A stretch of 64,000 nt of DNA from Callaeas wilsoni (Eukaryota; Chordata; Aves; Passeriformes; Callaeidae), in the NCBI GenBank assembly GCA_013398955.1, contig VWPU01010320.1:1-64000 (forward strand), read 5' to 3'. Made by a program: the position numbers and the translations under genes. The notes under the pieces are model-generated. The model searched no databases. It saw only the letters and a program-made list of their open reading frames with translations, and was not told where the DNA came from. This document shows, piece after piece, positions 1-12,800 of the stretch; position 1 is the first letter of the stretch; each line of letters begins with the position of its first letter.

Positions 1-98
1 GAGAACTGGTACCATCCTCTGCCTTGCATTCCAAAACCTTTCTTGCCCAATACCTTCAGGAAAGCTGAGAACTGGTACCATCCTCTGCCCTGCATTCC
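1..98. repeat. 32-bp direct repeat, period 66, at window edge
   Basis: Positions 1-32 and 67-98 are the same 32 bases with one mismatch (T/C at unit position 24). The 34 bases between them are not repeated afterwards. The first copy begins exactly at the window edge, so this may be the end of a longer minisatellite lying to the left. No coding potential is seen. Confidence 0.85.
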
Positions 99-3000
99 TT
101 GCTTGGTTTTCATGGACTAATGCATGACGTGCTTTTTGATTCCTGCACCTTAAACAGGATCCATTGTTTTCTCACTGATTGCTTTTGTGAGCACTCTGAA
201 GAATCATAACTGCTTTTCAGGTAGAAACAGAACACAGTCCTTGCCATTCACGAGGGGTTTGGGGCACTCAGAATGGGAGGCTTTGTGCCCTGGGTTACAG
301 CTCCTCTGGATGGGCTAAAAATGCACGATGGCAACAGCTCATTGCAGGGCTCTGGCTCTTCCACTGGATGTAAATGAGTCCTCGGCAGACTGAGGCTGGA
401 ATTGGTGTTAGGAAGTGCGCCCTTCTCAGTACTTACATTCTAGTCCTCGTTACTGTGTCTAAGCAGCACTAGGTTTTTTTTATTTTTAGCTGACTGACAT
501 CGTGCTGCACGCAGCCCCGCGTTTGAAGAGATGCTCATATTTCTCTGCTCTCTTTTGTGGTAGTTTTTACACCCTCTTTGAGCGTGCTGGTGGCTTTGAA
601 GTCCTATGGATTGCGCTGTTTCAGGCCAAAAGATATTGCCTGAAGCAGCGTGTGTAAAATTTTCCTAAAAAGTTACCTCTGCCTGTCTAACATAGAAGCA
701 GCTTGTCTGTGCCCAGGAGGTAATTATGAGGATGATCAAATCTGCTCATGGTGTGTGGGCTTCTCCCTCATGCCCTTAGCAGCAATCCCCCAGACAGGGC
801 TGCCAGCTGGGTGGCTTGCTCACAAATCTCAGCTTACTCACCTTCATGTCAGAGGGCCACAGCTGTGAGCTCCAGCACCTGGGCTGGAGCCTCTGTGTGT
901 GAGATGAGGCTGATTTCAGATGAGCTGTGGAAATGGCGTAGCCATAGCATCATTTACAAATCGTCTGCTGGGGTGGGGGAAACCCACACTGTGCTCTCTT
1001 TATGCTGTGAGGAGGTATGAGAAAATATGCAGAGCCAAACCCTGCTCTCTGCCCTGGCCTGGAGTGAGAGAGGAGGTGTGAGCCAGCCTGGGGTGCATGG
1101 CACGTTTCCTGCCTGTTGCTCCTCAAGGGAGGAAAAATGCAAAGTCTGCTGGAGAGTCGAAGTGTAAGCTGGTGAACCATCTCCTCAGCTGCTCCTACTG
1201 CTGACTTTTCTCCGGCTATGCTTCTCATCCAACCCAGTTCCTGAGCTAATTGTGTCCCCTGGGGCTGGGAGAGGTTTAGTCCTCCTTCCTTCCATCCGAG
1301 CAAGTGACACAGGTGTCACCTACCCTGGTCTAGGCAGCGAGGCTTCCTACAGGATCTGGTTAGCCTGGACATCTTGTGCAATCTCACCAAAGTTCCCCTC
1401 GTCTTTGACTGCGAAGTTCTGCTTAGCATTTATATTCTGGAAGGGCTGCAAGTGAAGGATGATGCAGTTGTGCCTGGTATTTCAGGGCTTGAATACTCCA
1501 ATACGCAGTGAGGAGCAAGAGAAGTTTAATGTTGCCAGGGAAGGGAGTCCTACCTCTCTTCTCAAGCCATAGCCCTCTTTTAGCTCCCTAGAGGGTTTAC
1601 AGGGTAGCACCAAGGCTCTGCCCCAGCCACATGACCCTCCAGGGATATATTTTGTCATTGGAAGTGTTAAAACTCCTTCCCACCCCTGTCGGGCTCTGTT
1701 GCACCACAGAGGTGTGAAGGGAACCCAAAGCTGCAGGGTAAGAGCACTGCTGCCTGGGTCTGAGGACATTTGCAGTGTTCAGCTGTGATTGCAGTGGGTG
1801 CTGGCCCTTGGGGCTGACAGGGTTATAACCTTTTGGATCTGTGACCCACCCAGCCCTCCAGCGTGTCACGCCTTTGTTACCGGCACCAGGGCTGCAAATA
1901 GAGACCTCTTTCTTGTCATCAGGGCTCAGTGGCACATCTGCATCCCCCGGAGCTAGGAGGAAGCCTGCCTCTCTGTGTCAGCCTCTGAGCTGGGGAATGG
2001 GGCTGCTTACTCCCAGTGCAGCCCTCACTACTGTGATTCTCCAAAACAGAGCTTTGGTCTCCCAACCTAAACCCAGAGCATCCGTGCCAATTGCAGGAGA
2101 GAAGCTCCTTTCTACAGATTTGTCTTTTTGCTGTGAGCATTAGGACAGTTTGACCTACTGTTAGCTGTGGAGACAACAAAAAAATGACAATTTGGGAGTG
2201 AGAGGCAAGAGCTGATTTGGTACAGATGGGAGGAATGACCTTCCCCGTGGTGTATTTGATGCTCTGTATGCATCTTGCCCTATTGTGGGAATGTGGAGGG
2301 GTGGGGTGGTTCAGAATGTGTCCCTGGAATGGCAGCTGAAGACATTGCAGTGACACACTCAGTGCTGCTCAGTAGTGACCCACCTGCACCATGTCAAATA
2401 AAGGCAAGGAAAATAATTTTGGGGAAGCTCAATAATAAAAACAACTTCATTTTGAAAAGCAAAATATTGTCCCTGCATAAATAACCCCAAAGACTTTTTC
2501 TGGGCAGGGATCACAGCTCTGCTGTTGCAGCTGCTTTTGGGAAGGAGGCACTCGGAGGGCTGGACCAGCAATAACCCAAGTGGACCCTCTGGCCACCACT
2601 GGCTGCTGAGCCTCGAGGGCTTTGTGGTGCCAAAATGCAAGTGGTTCAGAGTGTCTGTGCACAGCAACCAGACCTGCCCCCCCAGGAGGATGGATGATTT
2701 AGTCTGTATTTCTAGAGCACAGATTTAGCTCAGCTTTAGGTTGTCGATTTTGCAGGAAAAATTGATAAACCTGCGAGAGCCCCAGTCTCGACAGAGATTT
2801 CCAGGTACTTCTAACATGATTCTTCTGAGGGAGACACTGCAGGCTGAGGTCTCCAAGAATGCACTAACAACCCAAAATGAATAAATGCTTTGACTCTTAT
2901 CACAAGCAGTCCCACCCCTGCCCTGAGTTATCAAGCTGGATAGCTTAGCAATGAGCACTTGCAGGGCCCTTCCTTACTGAGATAAGGTATCGATATTAAA

Positions 3001-5439
3001 ATTGTACTTGATTTAGGGGCTTAATTTCTGCCTATACTGTTTTTTTTTCCATGTCTTACATGTGCAATCATAAACCGGGATTTGGGTTATTCCAGTCCCA
3101 GAAATATTTTTAGCTCTGGGCTGTGACAAAAAGGGTCTCTTATTGTTAAAGCAAAAGGGAGGGTGTGCCTAGAGTGGCAGTCCTGGTGGTGAGGGCAAGG
3201 ACTACCATGGGAGTTCCCTAAATTGTTACAACTGTGGATTTAGGCATGTTATAACTGTATTTACAGCAGGCATTTACAGGTGGCTCCTGTCATAGGATGC
3301 AAAGGGGCACCCACTAGAATTTAATGCTGCATTCTTCAAAGCTCGGGTTTCCAGTAGTATCTCCAGGAAAAACTCTATCTGTGACAGTTTGTTGGCTTCA
3401 AAGCTTCAAGTCATGGAATTGAAAAGCTCCTCTCAATGAAATTCAACTGAGCAAGAGGGATGCAAACTTTACTCTTCATCATGTAATTTCCCCAAAGTAA
3501 AGTTGTTTGGGTCGTTTTGTTGGTGGTTTTTTTTTTTTTTTGAGGAATTTTGATGGAGAGGTGACTTGGAACACAGTTTGGGATACTTTGGCAGGGGAGT
3601 ATCAAAGTCATGGAAAGAAAAAAAGCTACAACAGCACAACAACCCCCAGCTGCTTTCAGCTTTAGATCGTGTATCCCTTCTAGCTCCCTGTTGCAGTGGA
3701 CACTGAGATTGCAGGAGTTTGTGGCCATGCTGGAATGAGAACCTGAGGGTTCTCTTAATATTCACTTTTCTGTTCTGAGAGTCCACATCCCTTAATCCTG
3801 CTTTCTTCTTAGCCTGTATTCTTCATTGTTTTCCATCTTAAAAATCTAGGGGATGCTAAGATCCAGTAGAGATTTGTAATTCCTCCCTAAATAATGTCGC
3901 TACCTCTTTTTATTTGGCCATGGGTACATAGGCTAACAATGTCTGTAGTTACTGGAATGACTGAGAACAAGGATTTTGTTCTCTCTTGTCTAGTAAATCC
4001 TGCAAAATGAAGTTACATATATGCTGTAGGTATTACTTTTAATATTTAAAACTGTCGTAGCCACATCATGGGAGCTGTCTGGCATTAGAAGAACTTTCCA
4101 AAGGGTTGTTAAAATGAAGGAAAAAAGCGCCTTCAAAAAACAAACATGACTTTTTGCTTCGTATATTAAAGCAGTGAAATTTAAAATGGCACTAGAATAA
4201 TTATGATTTCTTGCTGTAAATCTGCATAGATTTGGCTCTTTGAATTTTTTTATGCTATAAAGATTAGTTAACTGTCTGTAGACTGGATCCTTCTTGCATT
4301 AGACATGTGACTAAATCTGCGAGGCCCAGTGGCTGGAAAAAAAGACCCAGAAAGGCATTAAAATAGTTTAGCCCATTCAACTGCAAAGTCATCTTACACA
4401 TACTTTCCCCCTAACTGGTTTTGTGTATGTAATTGTCAAATACAAATCTGCAGAACATCTCCTGGTCTGGAATCTCATTCCATCTCTTAGAGCAGTCAGC
4501 TGTTCTCCTGTAGCCTTTCTTAGTGACTGGTATATGTGCATGTTGGGATCTCTGTACAGTTCTGTTTTCCAGGCAGTAATTTTCATCTCTATTTTCACAC
4601 TTTATTTATGCACTTTGTATGTTTCCATGATCAATTTTTATCTGTTTGTTCATTAAGATACCTGCATAATTTGCAAAGCTATCGGCAGTGTGAGATCACT
4701 AAAGATAAAAATTAATCTAAGTATACTTTATTGATAATATTCAAAGACAGTGCTAGTATTGGTCATTTTAGGTAGATGTAGGGCTGTTCTTGTAGTAAAT
4801 GAACCAGGTTGAATGTCTAGATGAATAACTGTAGAAGTATAAACTAAACCTGTGTATCCAACTAGTCCAGCTTGCCAAGGATCATCATCAAAGTTTTGAG
4901 TCTCTTTAAAAGTTATTCTTCAGAACATGGCTATTCTATCTGTAACTTCTATTGTACTGTTTGAAATGGAATCAGGCTGTGAAGCCTGCCAACTCATCTT
5001 TCATGTGCCTTTCCCACTGGTGTCTCTTTCTGCAGAATCAAGCTCGCACAGCAGAGTGTTTCTGTTGCCTTTTACATGTGGTCCTGGTTAAAAAATAATA
5101 CAATGAAGTTTAGCTGTGGTGAAATTATTTATTTGATTTTTTAAAAAAAAACTGGTGCAAAAAGTAAATATGTTTACTGTATCCCTTTCCATCCAGTGCA
5201 TTTCCTTTCTTTAAGCTCCGTTTGTGTTCAACAAGACAGCCTCTTTCTCCAAGATTAACATTTCTTATGATTGTTCCTGACAGAGGATTTACTTTCAGAG
5301 GCCCTGCTAAGGATAACCAAAAAAGGGCATGTAGCAAGACAGTTTTGGCAGCTTGCACGAATTTTCGGAGCTTTTTAGGTCTTGGTTTTCTGATGAGTGG
5401 CTTCCTGAGCATGCCTGGGGAATGACAGGCATCTCTGCA
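99..5439. other. Unique non-coding DNA, no gene recognised
   Basis: I see no repeat family, RNA gene or convincing exon here. Open frames are short, overlap on both strands and mostly lack an ATG. The only local feature is a run of 15 T at 3527-3541. The composition is typical of avian intergenic or intronic sequence. Confidence 0.6.
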
Positions 5440-5990
5440 GGCAGGCTGAACCCACCTTGGCTTGCGCGCCGTCATTGGCTGCCTATTGGAATAAATTGAG
5501 GACAATGCATTCCGCTGCCTGCCAATTGTAAACATAAGGGATATGTGTTCACTTAGCGTTGACTTTTGGGAGGGGCCAAGGAAAAGCTGTACTTTTATTG
5601 AATAGGGCTGTGTGTGAGGCTGCTGGTGTGCCTTTCGTGCTGCGCTCCTGCCCAAGCAGCCAGTTATTCATTTCCTTCCTACTAGCTGAAAACTTTGCAG
5701 CCAGAGGTAAGGACTTACGGGACGTGTTTGTTTGGGAGCGAGCCGGGCTGACCGCGTTTGCCTCGCGGACTGCGCAGCACGCGGAACCGAACGAGCTGTC
5801 GGAGACTATTTTTGCTCTCCTCCTCTCTCTCTGTGTCCTCCCCCCCACCTCCAGATGTTGGTGGTGAATTAAGGGAGATCTCCGTGCTGTGCTGGGCGGC
5901 TGGAGGGGGGATGCGTGTTTGCTCACCCCGCTGGACCTCGATGAGGAGGTGCAGGGCAGGATCTGTGCTGGTCCCACTACTCTATTTTTG
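5440..5990. promoter_or_regulatory. CpG-rich promoter-like patch with splice donors on both strands
   Basis: CpG dinucleotides are rare in the surrounding kilobases but dense here, especially at about 5710-5800 (gagcgagccggg, accgcg, cctcgcgg, cacgcgg). To the left are two inverted CCAAT boxes (ATTGG at 5474-5478 and 5485-5489) and a direct CCAAT at 5522-5526. A plus-strand splice donor, CAGAG|GTAAGG, has its GT at 5707-5708. A minus-strand donor, CCC|GTAAGT, has its GT at 5718-5717. This could be the first-exon region of a gene running either way, or a bidirectional promoter. Long minus-strand frames cross the patch (5125-5655 and 5549-5977), but CpG-rich DNA is poor in stops and neither has an ATG-led recognisable protein. 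I infer promoter function from composition and splice signals only; no TATA box at a convincing distance was seen. Confidence 0.45.
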
Positions 5991-8900
5991 ATCCTCTGGT
6001 GGGCTTGTTATCTATCCTAACCTATCTACCCTTTCTTTTCTATTTTTTTTCTTTTTAAAAGGCACTGCGATGAGAAAGTTTTTAGTGTGTTAAGGTCTGG
6101 TGAATTGCTTTTAATTTTGCAACTTAATATGTGGACTTTCAGGGCAGCCCGACTGCAAGGGCAGTCTCCAGGCGTAACTGATACAGATACAGTAAAGCTC
6201 TGGTTAATGTAAGCGATCTGATACTTGCTGAAGCAGATGTCCCTCGTGGCAGCCTTTCACAGAAGTATTGTTGACAATAGATGGCATCAGTTTTTGTTTT
6301 CAGCCTTCAACATGCGCAGCGGTGTGTTGCCAGAATGTTTCTTGTGAAGTTGTCTTTCCTGTTAGAAGGGGGGATTAAAAAGTGCACTTGGGTGGGGCCG
6401 GAGCTCTTGGAAGTCTGGATCTGTGTTTGCCAGAGTGCAGGCTCCCCTTCCCAGCTCCTTTGACATGTTCGGACAGTTGGAAAGCCTTGTGCAAGGCTGG
6501 CTGCTGATAGCGTGTGATATTGCGCATAGCAGGGAATTCTCAGGGAAAGGGCTGGGAAAATGAAGGGACGGGGGAAGTTAGCTGCAGATGAACACTCGGT
6601 AGCTGCAGACACTGACCAAGCTGCTCATCTCTGGCCAGACCGGCAGGGATAGAATAGATTTGTCTCATATATCATATGTTGTTTGGAAGAATGAAAGCAT
6701 AACTCGTTTGAAAATGACTTTTTTATGGAGTATTTGTTTTCGGAGGAGAAATTCCTTTCAGAGTATGCTGTTTTTGTACAATTTTGCCTGAGAAGTCTTC
6801 CCCTGCTAAAAGGCAGAGAGGAGAATATTTTGGGAAAAGAACACATTCCCTCCTTGGCAGCAGCTCAAAGCAAATAAGGAGGCAGAGTGGGATTTTTTTT
6901 TTGTAAGAACCATGTATTTATTATAATTTGTCTATTTTAGATACCATACTGTGAATGATTGTGTTTGTATGATTTGCCATTGAAGAACCCTAGGACTCTG
7001 CCTCCATTCTTTCTCTGTCTCATTAAATGTAGCAGTAAGTCCTCATCTGCAGCAAGTCCCATCTTTTTCTCCTGCCATTTAGACAGGATGGGATCCTAAA
7101 ACTACACACACCAAAACCAATGGAACAGACTCTTTTAACATAAATTACAAGTGGAACAAAACTTTTAGTCCATCTGCTTAATTAAATTGCCTCTAAGGTG
7201 TAAAGCAGGGCAGAACTGTTCTCAATATGTTTGAAGAAATGGCAGGTCTGTCTTTTTTGGAGAAGCTGCAATCTTAGTCAATAAAACCTGCATATGTTAA
7301 CGTAGTATCTAAATTGTGATGGAAGGGAAGAAATACCAGATGAGATATCTGTGAGCAAGAGACTCAATTGAAATAATTTGTTTTTCCTGAAAACTCCTCT
7401 TTGTTGCCACTTGCAATGACAAGAGGATCGATTCCACAGCCTTCATTGACAGGATTAGTCCTGGTGAAATCAATACCATCATTAATGGGTTCAGGGTCTG
7501 ATGCAAGGGGAGTCCTGTGTACTCTGAATACACTTTGACAGTGAGTGATGTAAGCACGTTTTAGGAGAATAAGGGATTTTCCACAACTGCTTCTTCATAT
7601 ACTCACAGCATTGTTCTGACACGGAGCAGCCTGAGAAAGGGGTCACTTCCCTTGTGCTTTTGTTTCTTGTCCAACACTTATATACACAATGCAGCAGTGA
7701 CACTGAAAGGTGATTTGAAAGGAAAGTGGGGAGGGGTGTGTGTGTAAGTTCCTCTGACTGGCACTAGAGGGGAAATTGAAGTGCATTTAGATGGGAAGAT
7801 TTTTTTTTTATTCCTTGGTCTCATTCGTAGGGCCACACATGACACACAACATCTGTTCCATCCCATCCAGGGTTAGGGTGCAGTGCTGCTCATTCCAGGT
7901 GGGGAGACTACAAAGGTAGGGCAAGGCTTTTCTCATGACTGCCTGCTAGGAGGTGGCTTCTGTCCTGTGAAGATGCCAGGGAAGGTGTATCGAGAGCCTG
8001 ACTGGAAGTCCTCCTTGTTTCACACTTCCCTTTGCACAGCTGGAGCAGCCCTGCCTGTGGGGGTGATCTTTTCATTGTAGAAAAGTGAGAGCCTGCAGGG
8101 CTTCCTTCCTGCAGGACAAATAGAACTCAAATGTTTTGGGACTGTGGAAAATAATCTGATTTCTCAGTAGATGCTTACATGAGACCTGTTGTTGTGGCCT
8201 GCCTTTTACTTTGTATTAAAGATCAGTGGAGCTCCTAACCCCTCTCTGCCAAGGGTGCAGCTTGGAACACTTGATCATGGTGTGTGGACAAAGAGGGACA
8301 GGAAACCATATATGCCTAAGAATGAGAGGGCCAAGAGGTCACAACTGTTCATCTGCAGAGCTTGTCTGGACTCTCCTGGGTCTGGCAGAAAGCACCAAAA
8401 AAGGTAACAGGGCAGAAGGGGAAGTGCAGTCCTGTGAACCTTTCGCTGCCTTTGAGAAGAGCTTTATAGGGAGTTTGCAGGATTGGGCTCCAGGTGTACA
8501 AAGCCTGAGGCACACAGGCCTGTGACTGCAGAGAGTGGGAGTCTGCCTTCAAAGCGAGCTTTCATTCTTTAAAAATTGTCTCCTCGTAGTAACTGCCCCC
8601 TGGCAGCTCGTAACAAGAAAGTTGCTGCCTTACTAGAGCCCTGGGAAATGTGCATGTGCAGGAGGTGGTTTGCTGGCTATGTGCAGAGCTGCTGAGTGGT
8701 TAAATGGATAAGAATGGATTTGAGGGGCAACTGTGCTGGAAGGAAGTCACTCACCTATGTGTAGGCACCTCCTCTTGGGCTGCTGCTCTTGCTTGGAAGA
8801 GGTAGCTGCTGCTTGTCAAGGATTTGGCTAAGGCTGAAATTTGACTCAGAGGCATTTGAAGATCAGATTAGATCTGACCTCTCTGGATGAAACACCGAGG

Positions 8901-9669
8901 TCACAGGACAGTTGAACTATCTAACATTTTTTTTTTTTCCTTTCCTGATGCTTTTGTACATTCAACTACCTCAGCAGGGAAGGATGCTCAGTACTCTGTA
9001 ATTTGGGATCCCTCCCACCCCCAGGGGGGCTTGCTCCTGCATTTCTCAAAACAGATTTGATCAGCCAGAAAGATTAGGGAATATAACACTGTTACTTAGC
9101 TGGTATGCTAGCGGAATAGTTTACATCCTGCATTAAGGAAGTGCTCCTTTCCATGCATTTTTCCTTGGGAACTGTGCTTAGCGCTTATAAACGGTGTGGG
9201 GCCAGCAGATACCAGCGTCAGCAGCGTGGTCCCTTCTGTGCCAGCTGCCCTTGTGAGGAATTGCTGCCTTCTTTCTGGTCTTTGTCTCCTGCAAACCTCC
9301 TGGCTGCTGCTTCATCCTGCAGCACCGCTGTGCACCCAGGGACAGCAGCGCCCAGTTCTCAGCTGGGCCACCTGCATCCTCCCCCTGTGCTCAGGAACCA
9401 CCACCACCACAAACCCATGCCTCTTTCCCTCCTCCTGCCCCTCGCATCTGCCCCTCAGGAGGGGAAAACTCAGTCTGTGAAGCACAGGGGCACCTCCTGA
9501 TCAGAAAATCTATAGCAGTGTTGAAGCCAGAGGAATTGCTTGTGGGGACCGTCCTGCTGGCTTGCAGTGAGGGCAGGACCAAAGAGCTGAGGAAGCAGGG
9601 GAAAGAAAGGGAAAAAGCAGCAATATTTTAAGCCACTGGAGTAATTTCTCCTTTGAATTTTTTCCTGTG
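5991..9669. other. Unique non-coding DNA, no gene recognised
   Basis: No known repeat or credible exon was seen. A run of 12 T lies at 8927-8938. Open frames are below about 120 codons and are shadowed on the other strand. Confidence 0.6.
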
Positions 9670-9674
9670 GTCAT

Positions 9675-9832
9675 AAATACCTGGTGAGTCACTTAATGGC
9701 TGTGTGTCTGTTTCTCTATCTCCAAGTAGAGGATAATCTGTACCTTTCTGTATTTAGCCCATGGGTCTGCTGGGGCTCAGTTCATTGGTGTTTATGAAGA
9801 ATTTGCAATGCTAAAATGCCAAGTTTAAGCAC
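9675..9832 (+). repeat. MIR/CORE-SINE-like relic
   Basis: The stretch follows the usual order of the MIR 3' half. First comes a GAGTCACTTAATGGCTGTG block, matching the 'gcaagtcacttaac...' segment. Next is a degraded 'cagtttctctatctgtaaa' block (gtttctctatctccaag), then 'ggggctcagttcattggtgtttatgaag', which matches the 'attaatgtttgtaaagcgc' tail. The match is from memory of the consensus and is strongly diverged, so the exact subfamily and ends are uncertain. Elements of this kind are old and shared among amniotes. Confidence 0.55.
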
Positions 9833-9835
9833 TGC

Positions 9836-12800
9836 CTAAAACCTTATTTTTGACTGATGTCCCAGAAGATCTTAGACTTTTTTTCTTGGTGTGTTCACAC
9901 AGACATGTATTTGACTTGTAGATTGTGGGTGTAAAACCACTGAAGTCCAGGGAATGAGGTGGAAGGTGGCCTAGGCTCAATGGTGACACTGTGCTGTCAT
10001 GTCTAGAGGGAATTTCCTGGGTGCTCGAAGGATGGAATTGTTTGCGCTGCATCTGGACCAGTCTTCCTGTGAAGCTGTCATGCGTGTTCCAAAAATGCAC
10101 GAAGATCCTCCAAATGCATTACAGATCCACCATAATGTCATAAGCTTGGAAGCAGAGCTACTCAGCAAGCTGCTGAACCTTATCTGCTTGCTCAGTCTCA
10201 TGTTGATGAGAGCGGTTGAAATTGTGAACCCTGGGGCCAGGCCAAGCTGCAGTGGGGAAAATATTAGGGAAAGATTTCAGGCAATGGAAACATTACATGT
10301 TTCCACACCCTCTTGTGTACAGAATACAAATAAAGAGCACTTTCCCTTGAGACTTGCTGTGGAGGGTGTGAAGCAAAGAGGAACCCACCCGTTTGCACAT
10401 TTTCTGGTTTGTGTCCTTAAATGGCAAAAAAAATCTTTGGAATTTAGCTCATAGAAGGGTTATAAATAGATTTGTGGAGATAAAGTTTTGCTATAAATGC
10501 TCTGGCTTGGGATCTATTCAGAAGGGTAACTTTGTAGGCCAACAAATACAAAGAGGAGAGATATTGCCAAATGCAGGAAGACAGTGTCACTGCACGTGCA
10601 TGTATGTGTGACCTTCCCAATCTTCCCTCAAACACGTGGAGACCTAAGGGGCATGGAAATCACTGTGTCACTTCCAAAAATGAAATAACTTAGGGTGAGG
10701 AAGAACGAGTGTTCATGATTCATTAAATGGCTAAGGGAGCCTGAACCTATGACAGCTACGTAAACAAAGGGCCTGAGATTCCTTGGCAGCTTGTTTTGTG
10801 TCCAAAGGAGCTGACTTTGCCTAGGGAGAAGCAGAGCAGGGCTGCACAAACCCTCACCCAGGGAGCCCAGGAGCAGCAGCTCCGGTGCTCCTTCAGAAGT
10901 CAAGGTTCGATCCTCCAGGATCGTGCCCATTGGATTCCAGTCATCTTCAAAGGCAGCTCTGCCCAAGCGAAGCAGTCTGTGATCAGGCCCTTGTTTGTTT
11001 CTTATTTGCAAGGCTTTGATGTTCTCTCTTGTCTTTCTGACTGCCACAGGGCATGTTACTACCCTTTTCCCACTTCATTCTTTTCTTTGACAGTGAGCTC
11101 TCTAATGGTGAAATGGCCCTCACTTGATTTTTTTTCCCCCCCCTTGAGCCACAACATTCACCCTGGTAAAATCTTTCATCCCAAAAGCACAAAGGCATGA
11201 CCTTTTTAAATTCCCTTCCATTTCAGAGGACCTAGCAGTGCTAGTGCGGCAGCCCAGAACCACTGCTTTCTGGTATGAGCTGTTGTGCTGAGGACAATTT
11301 CTGCTCAGTCTGAGCAGATGGAGGAGGCAAAGGACTTTGTCTGCATCTTCCTAATGACCTCGTGATAACCTTCTTTCTCTCGGCAATTTCAACAGCCATT
11401 GAGCTGGGGAGAATTTGGCTTTGCTCCGACCTAGTTAAAACTCATAGGTTTGGAAAAGAAATTCCAAGAGCTTGGCTACAATGCGTGGAAATAGGAGTGG
11501 GTTGGGTTAGCTCAGAGATCTGGAGGAGCGTTTGGTCAGCTCTCATTCACCTGCACAGCTGAACCTGCTGGTGCTGCAGGATGCCTCTAGTCAGCATCCC
11601 TTGGGAGGGCTGCAGCCCTGGGTCTGCGGAGAGGAGAGGGTTTGCTGCTTTATTTGGCTTTGGGAACAGCATATTCCCATGTGCAGAGCCACACCCCTGC
11701 TATGAAAATGAGGAGTTTCATTCAGATGTCTGATAAGCCACAGCTGTTGCTTTGCCACTTCAAACAGAACTTGGATTATAAAGACTGAAGTGCAGCATTT
11801 TAATTGCTGTAAATATGAACAAGAGCGTTTAGGCAATCCAGATGATACGGAGCCAAGCATTTCTGTGGCTAATGTATATTATACTGACAAAAGCAGGCCA
11901 GCTGAGAATTTCCCTACTGCTGTCCCAGTAATTTAAAACACCACTAATATCTTTTCTGCTACATTGGTGAAAATGAGGGAGAACCTGGGCATTAGCTGGC
12001 CTGAATCCAAACTTGATTTCAGGAGCTGTACTGGGATACATTCGGCGATGTAAGTGATACTGAGGGTTTTAAAAAATATACATTGGATCTAGTCTGTTTG
12101 ATTTCCTTGAGTTAGAGGAATTCAGAATTCACTGTGAGCTGCTTCCCATCAAGAAGCCGGCTCTTTTTGTTTGATTTTCTACACATCCCCTAAAGGACAA
12201 TGACAGCAGGAAATTGGGTCAAAATCCCAGTAACGAGCCTTCACTGGGAAATGATATTTTGTACAAGAGAGGGCACTGCAAACCCAGAAAGCCAGTAAAA
12301 TTCCATTGCTCCGTGCTCCCTGGTGATTAAAAGGCCCTGCCATATATGGGAAAGGTCTGAGCTTCATTCACTCCAACCACAATAGTAAATGGCTTATTCA
12401 CTGGACACAGTATGCAATCGAGGAGCATATTGACAGTAAAAAGGAAAAGCAGAGACTTTTGTATGTAGTCTGCTTGCAGTTTTCTCTGCTGTGTGTTTTT
12501 TGAAGCTCTCTGAGTAGTTTTTTTTTTTCTTGTTCCTTTATTTAGGTGCCTGTAAACTTCAGTCAGTTTTGTTTGCCACTTAACCCTCCTTCTAAAACCA
12601 GACACACCAGCCTATTTCCTCTCCTCCCCCCTATATAACCCAAACAAGAAAAGAACATTTCCTTTACCAGTGCATACATAAACGTAGTTCCTTGGCCTTC
12701 AGTGCACCTTGTGTGCGTTTATATGACTAAAAGCTGGGATTAGTGGACAAAATCTTATTCTTACCAGGTATAAAGCACTAACTTTAAGAAAAGCAATGAT

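Noticed and set aside
4389..4598. 69-codon minus frame that reads rather protein-like
   Set aside because: GTG start, no splice signals of note, no family recognised, length well within chance.
5125..5977. Long minus-strand frames (176 and 142 codons) across the CpG-rich patch
   Set aside because: The 176-codon frame starts at TTG, the two overlap in different frames, and CpG-rich DNA has fewer stops. No recognisable protein. Kept only as a promoter candidate.
9999..10454. ATG-led 151-codon plus-strand frame
   Set aside because: A frame of this length is expected about once by chance in 64 kb of such composition. No domain, no splice context, opposite frames also open.
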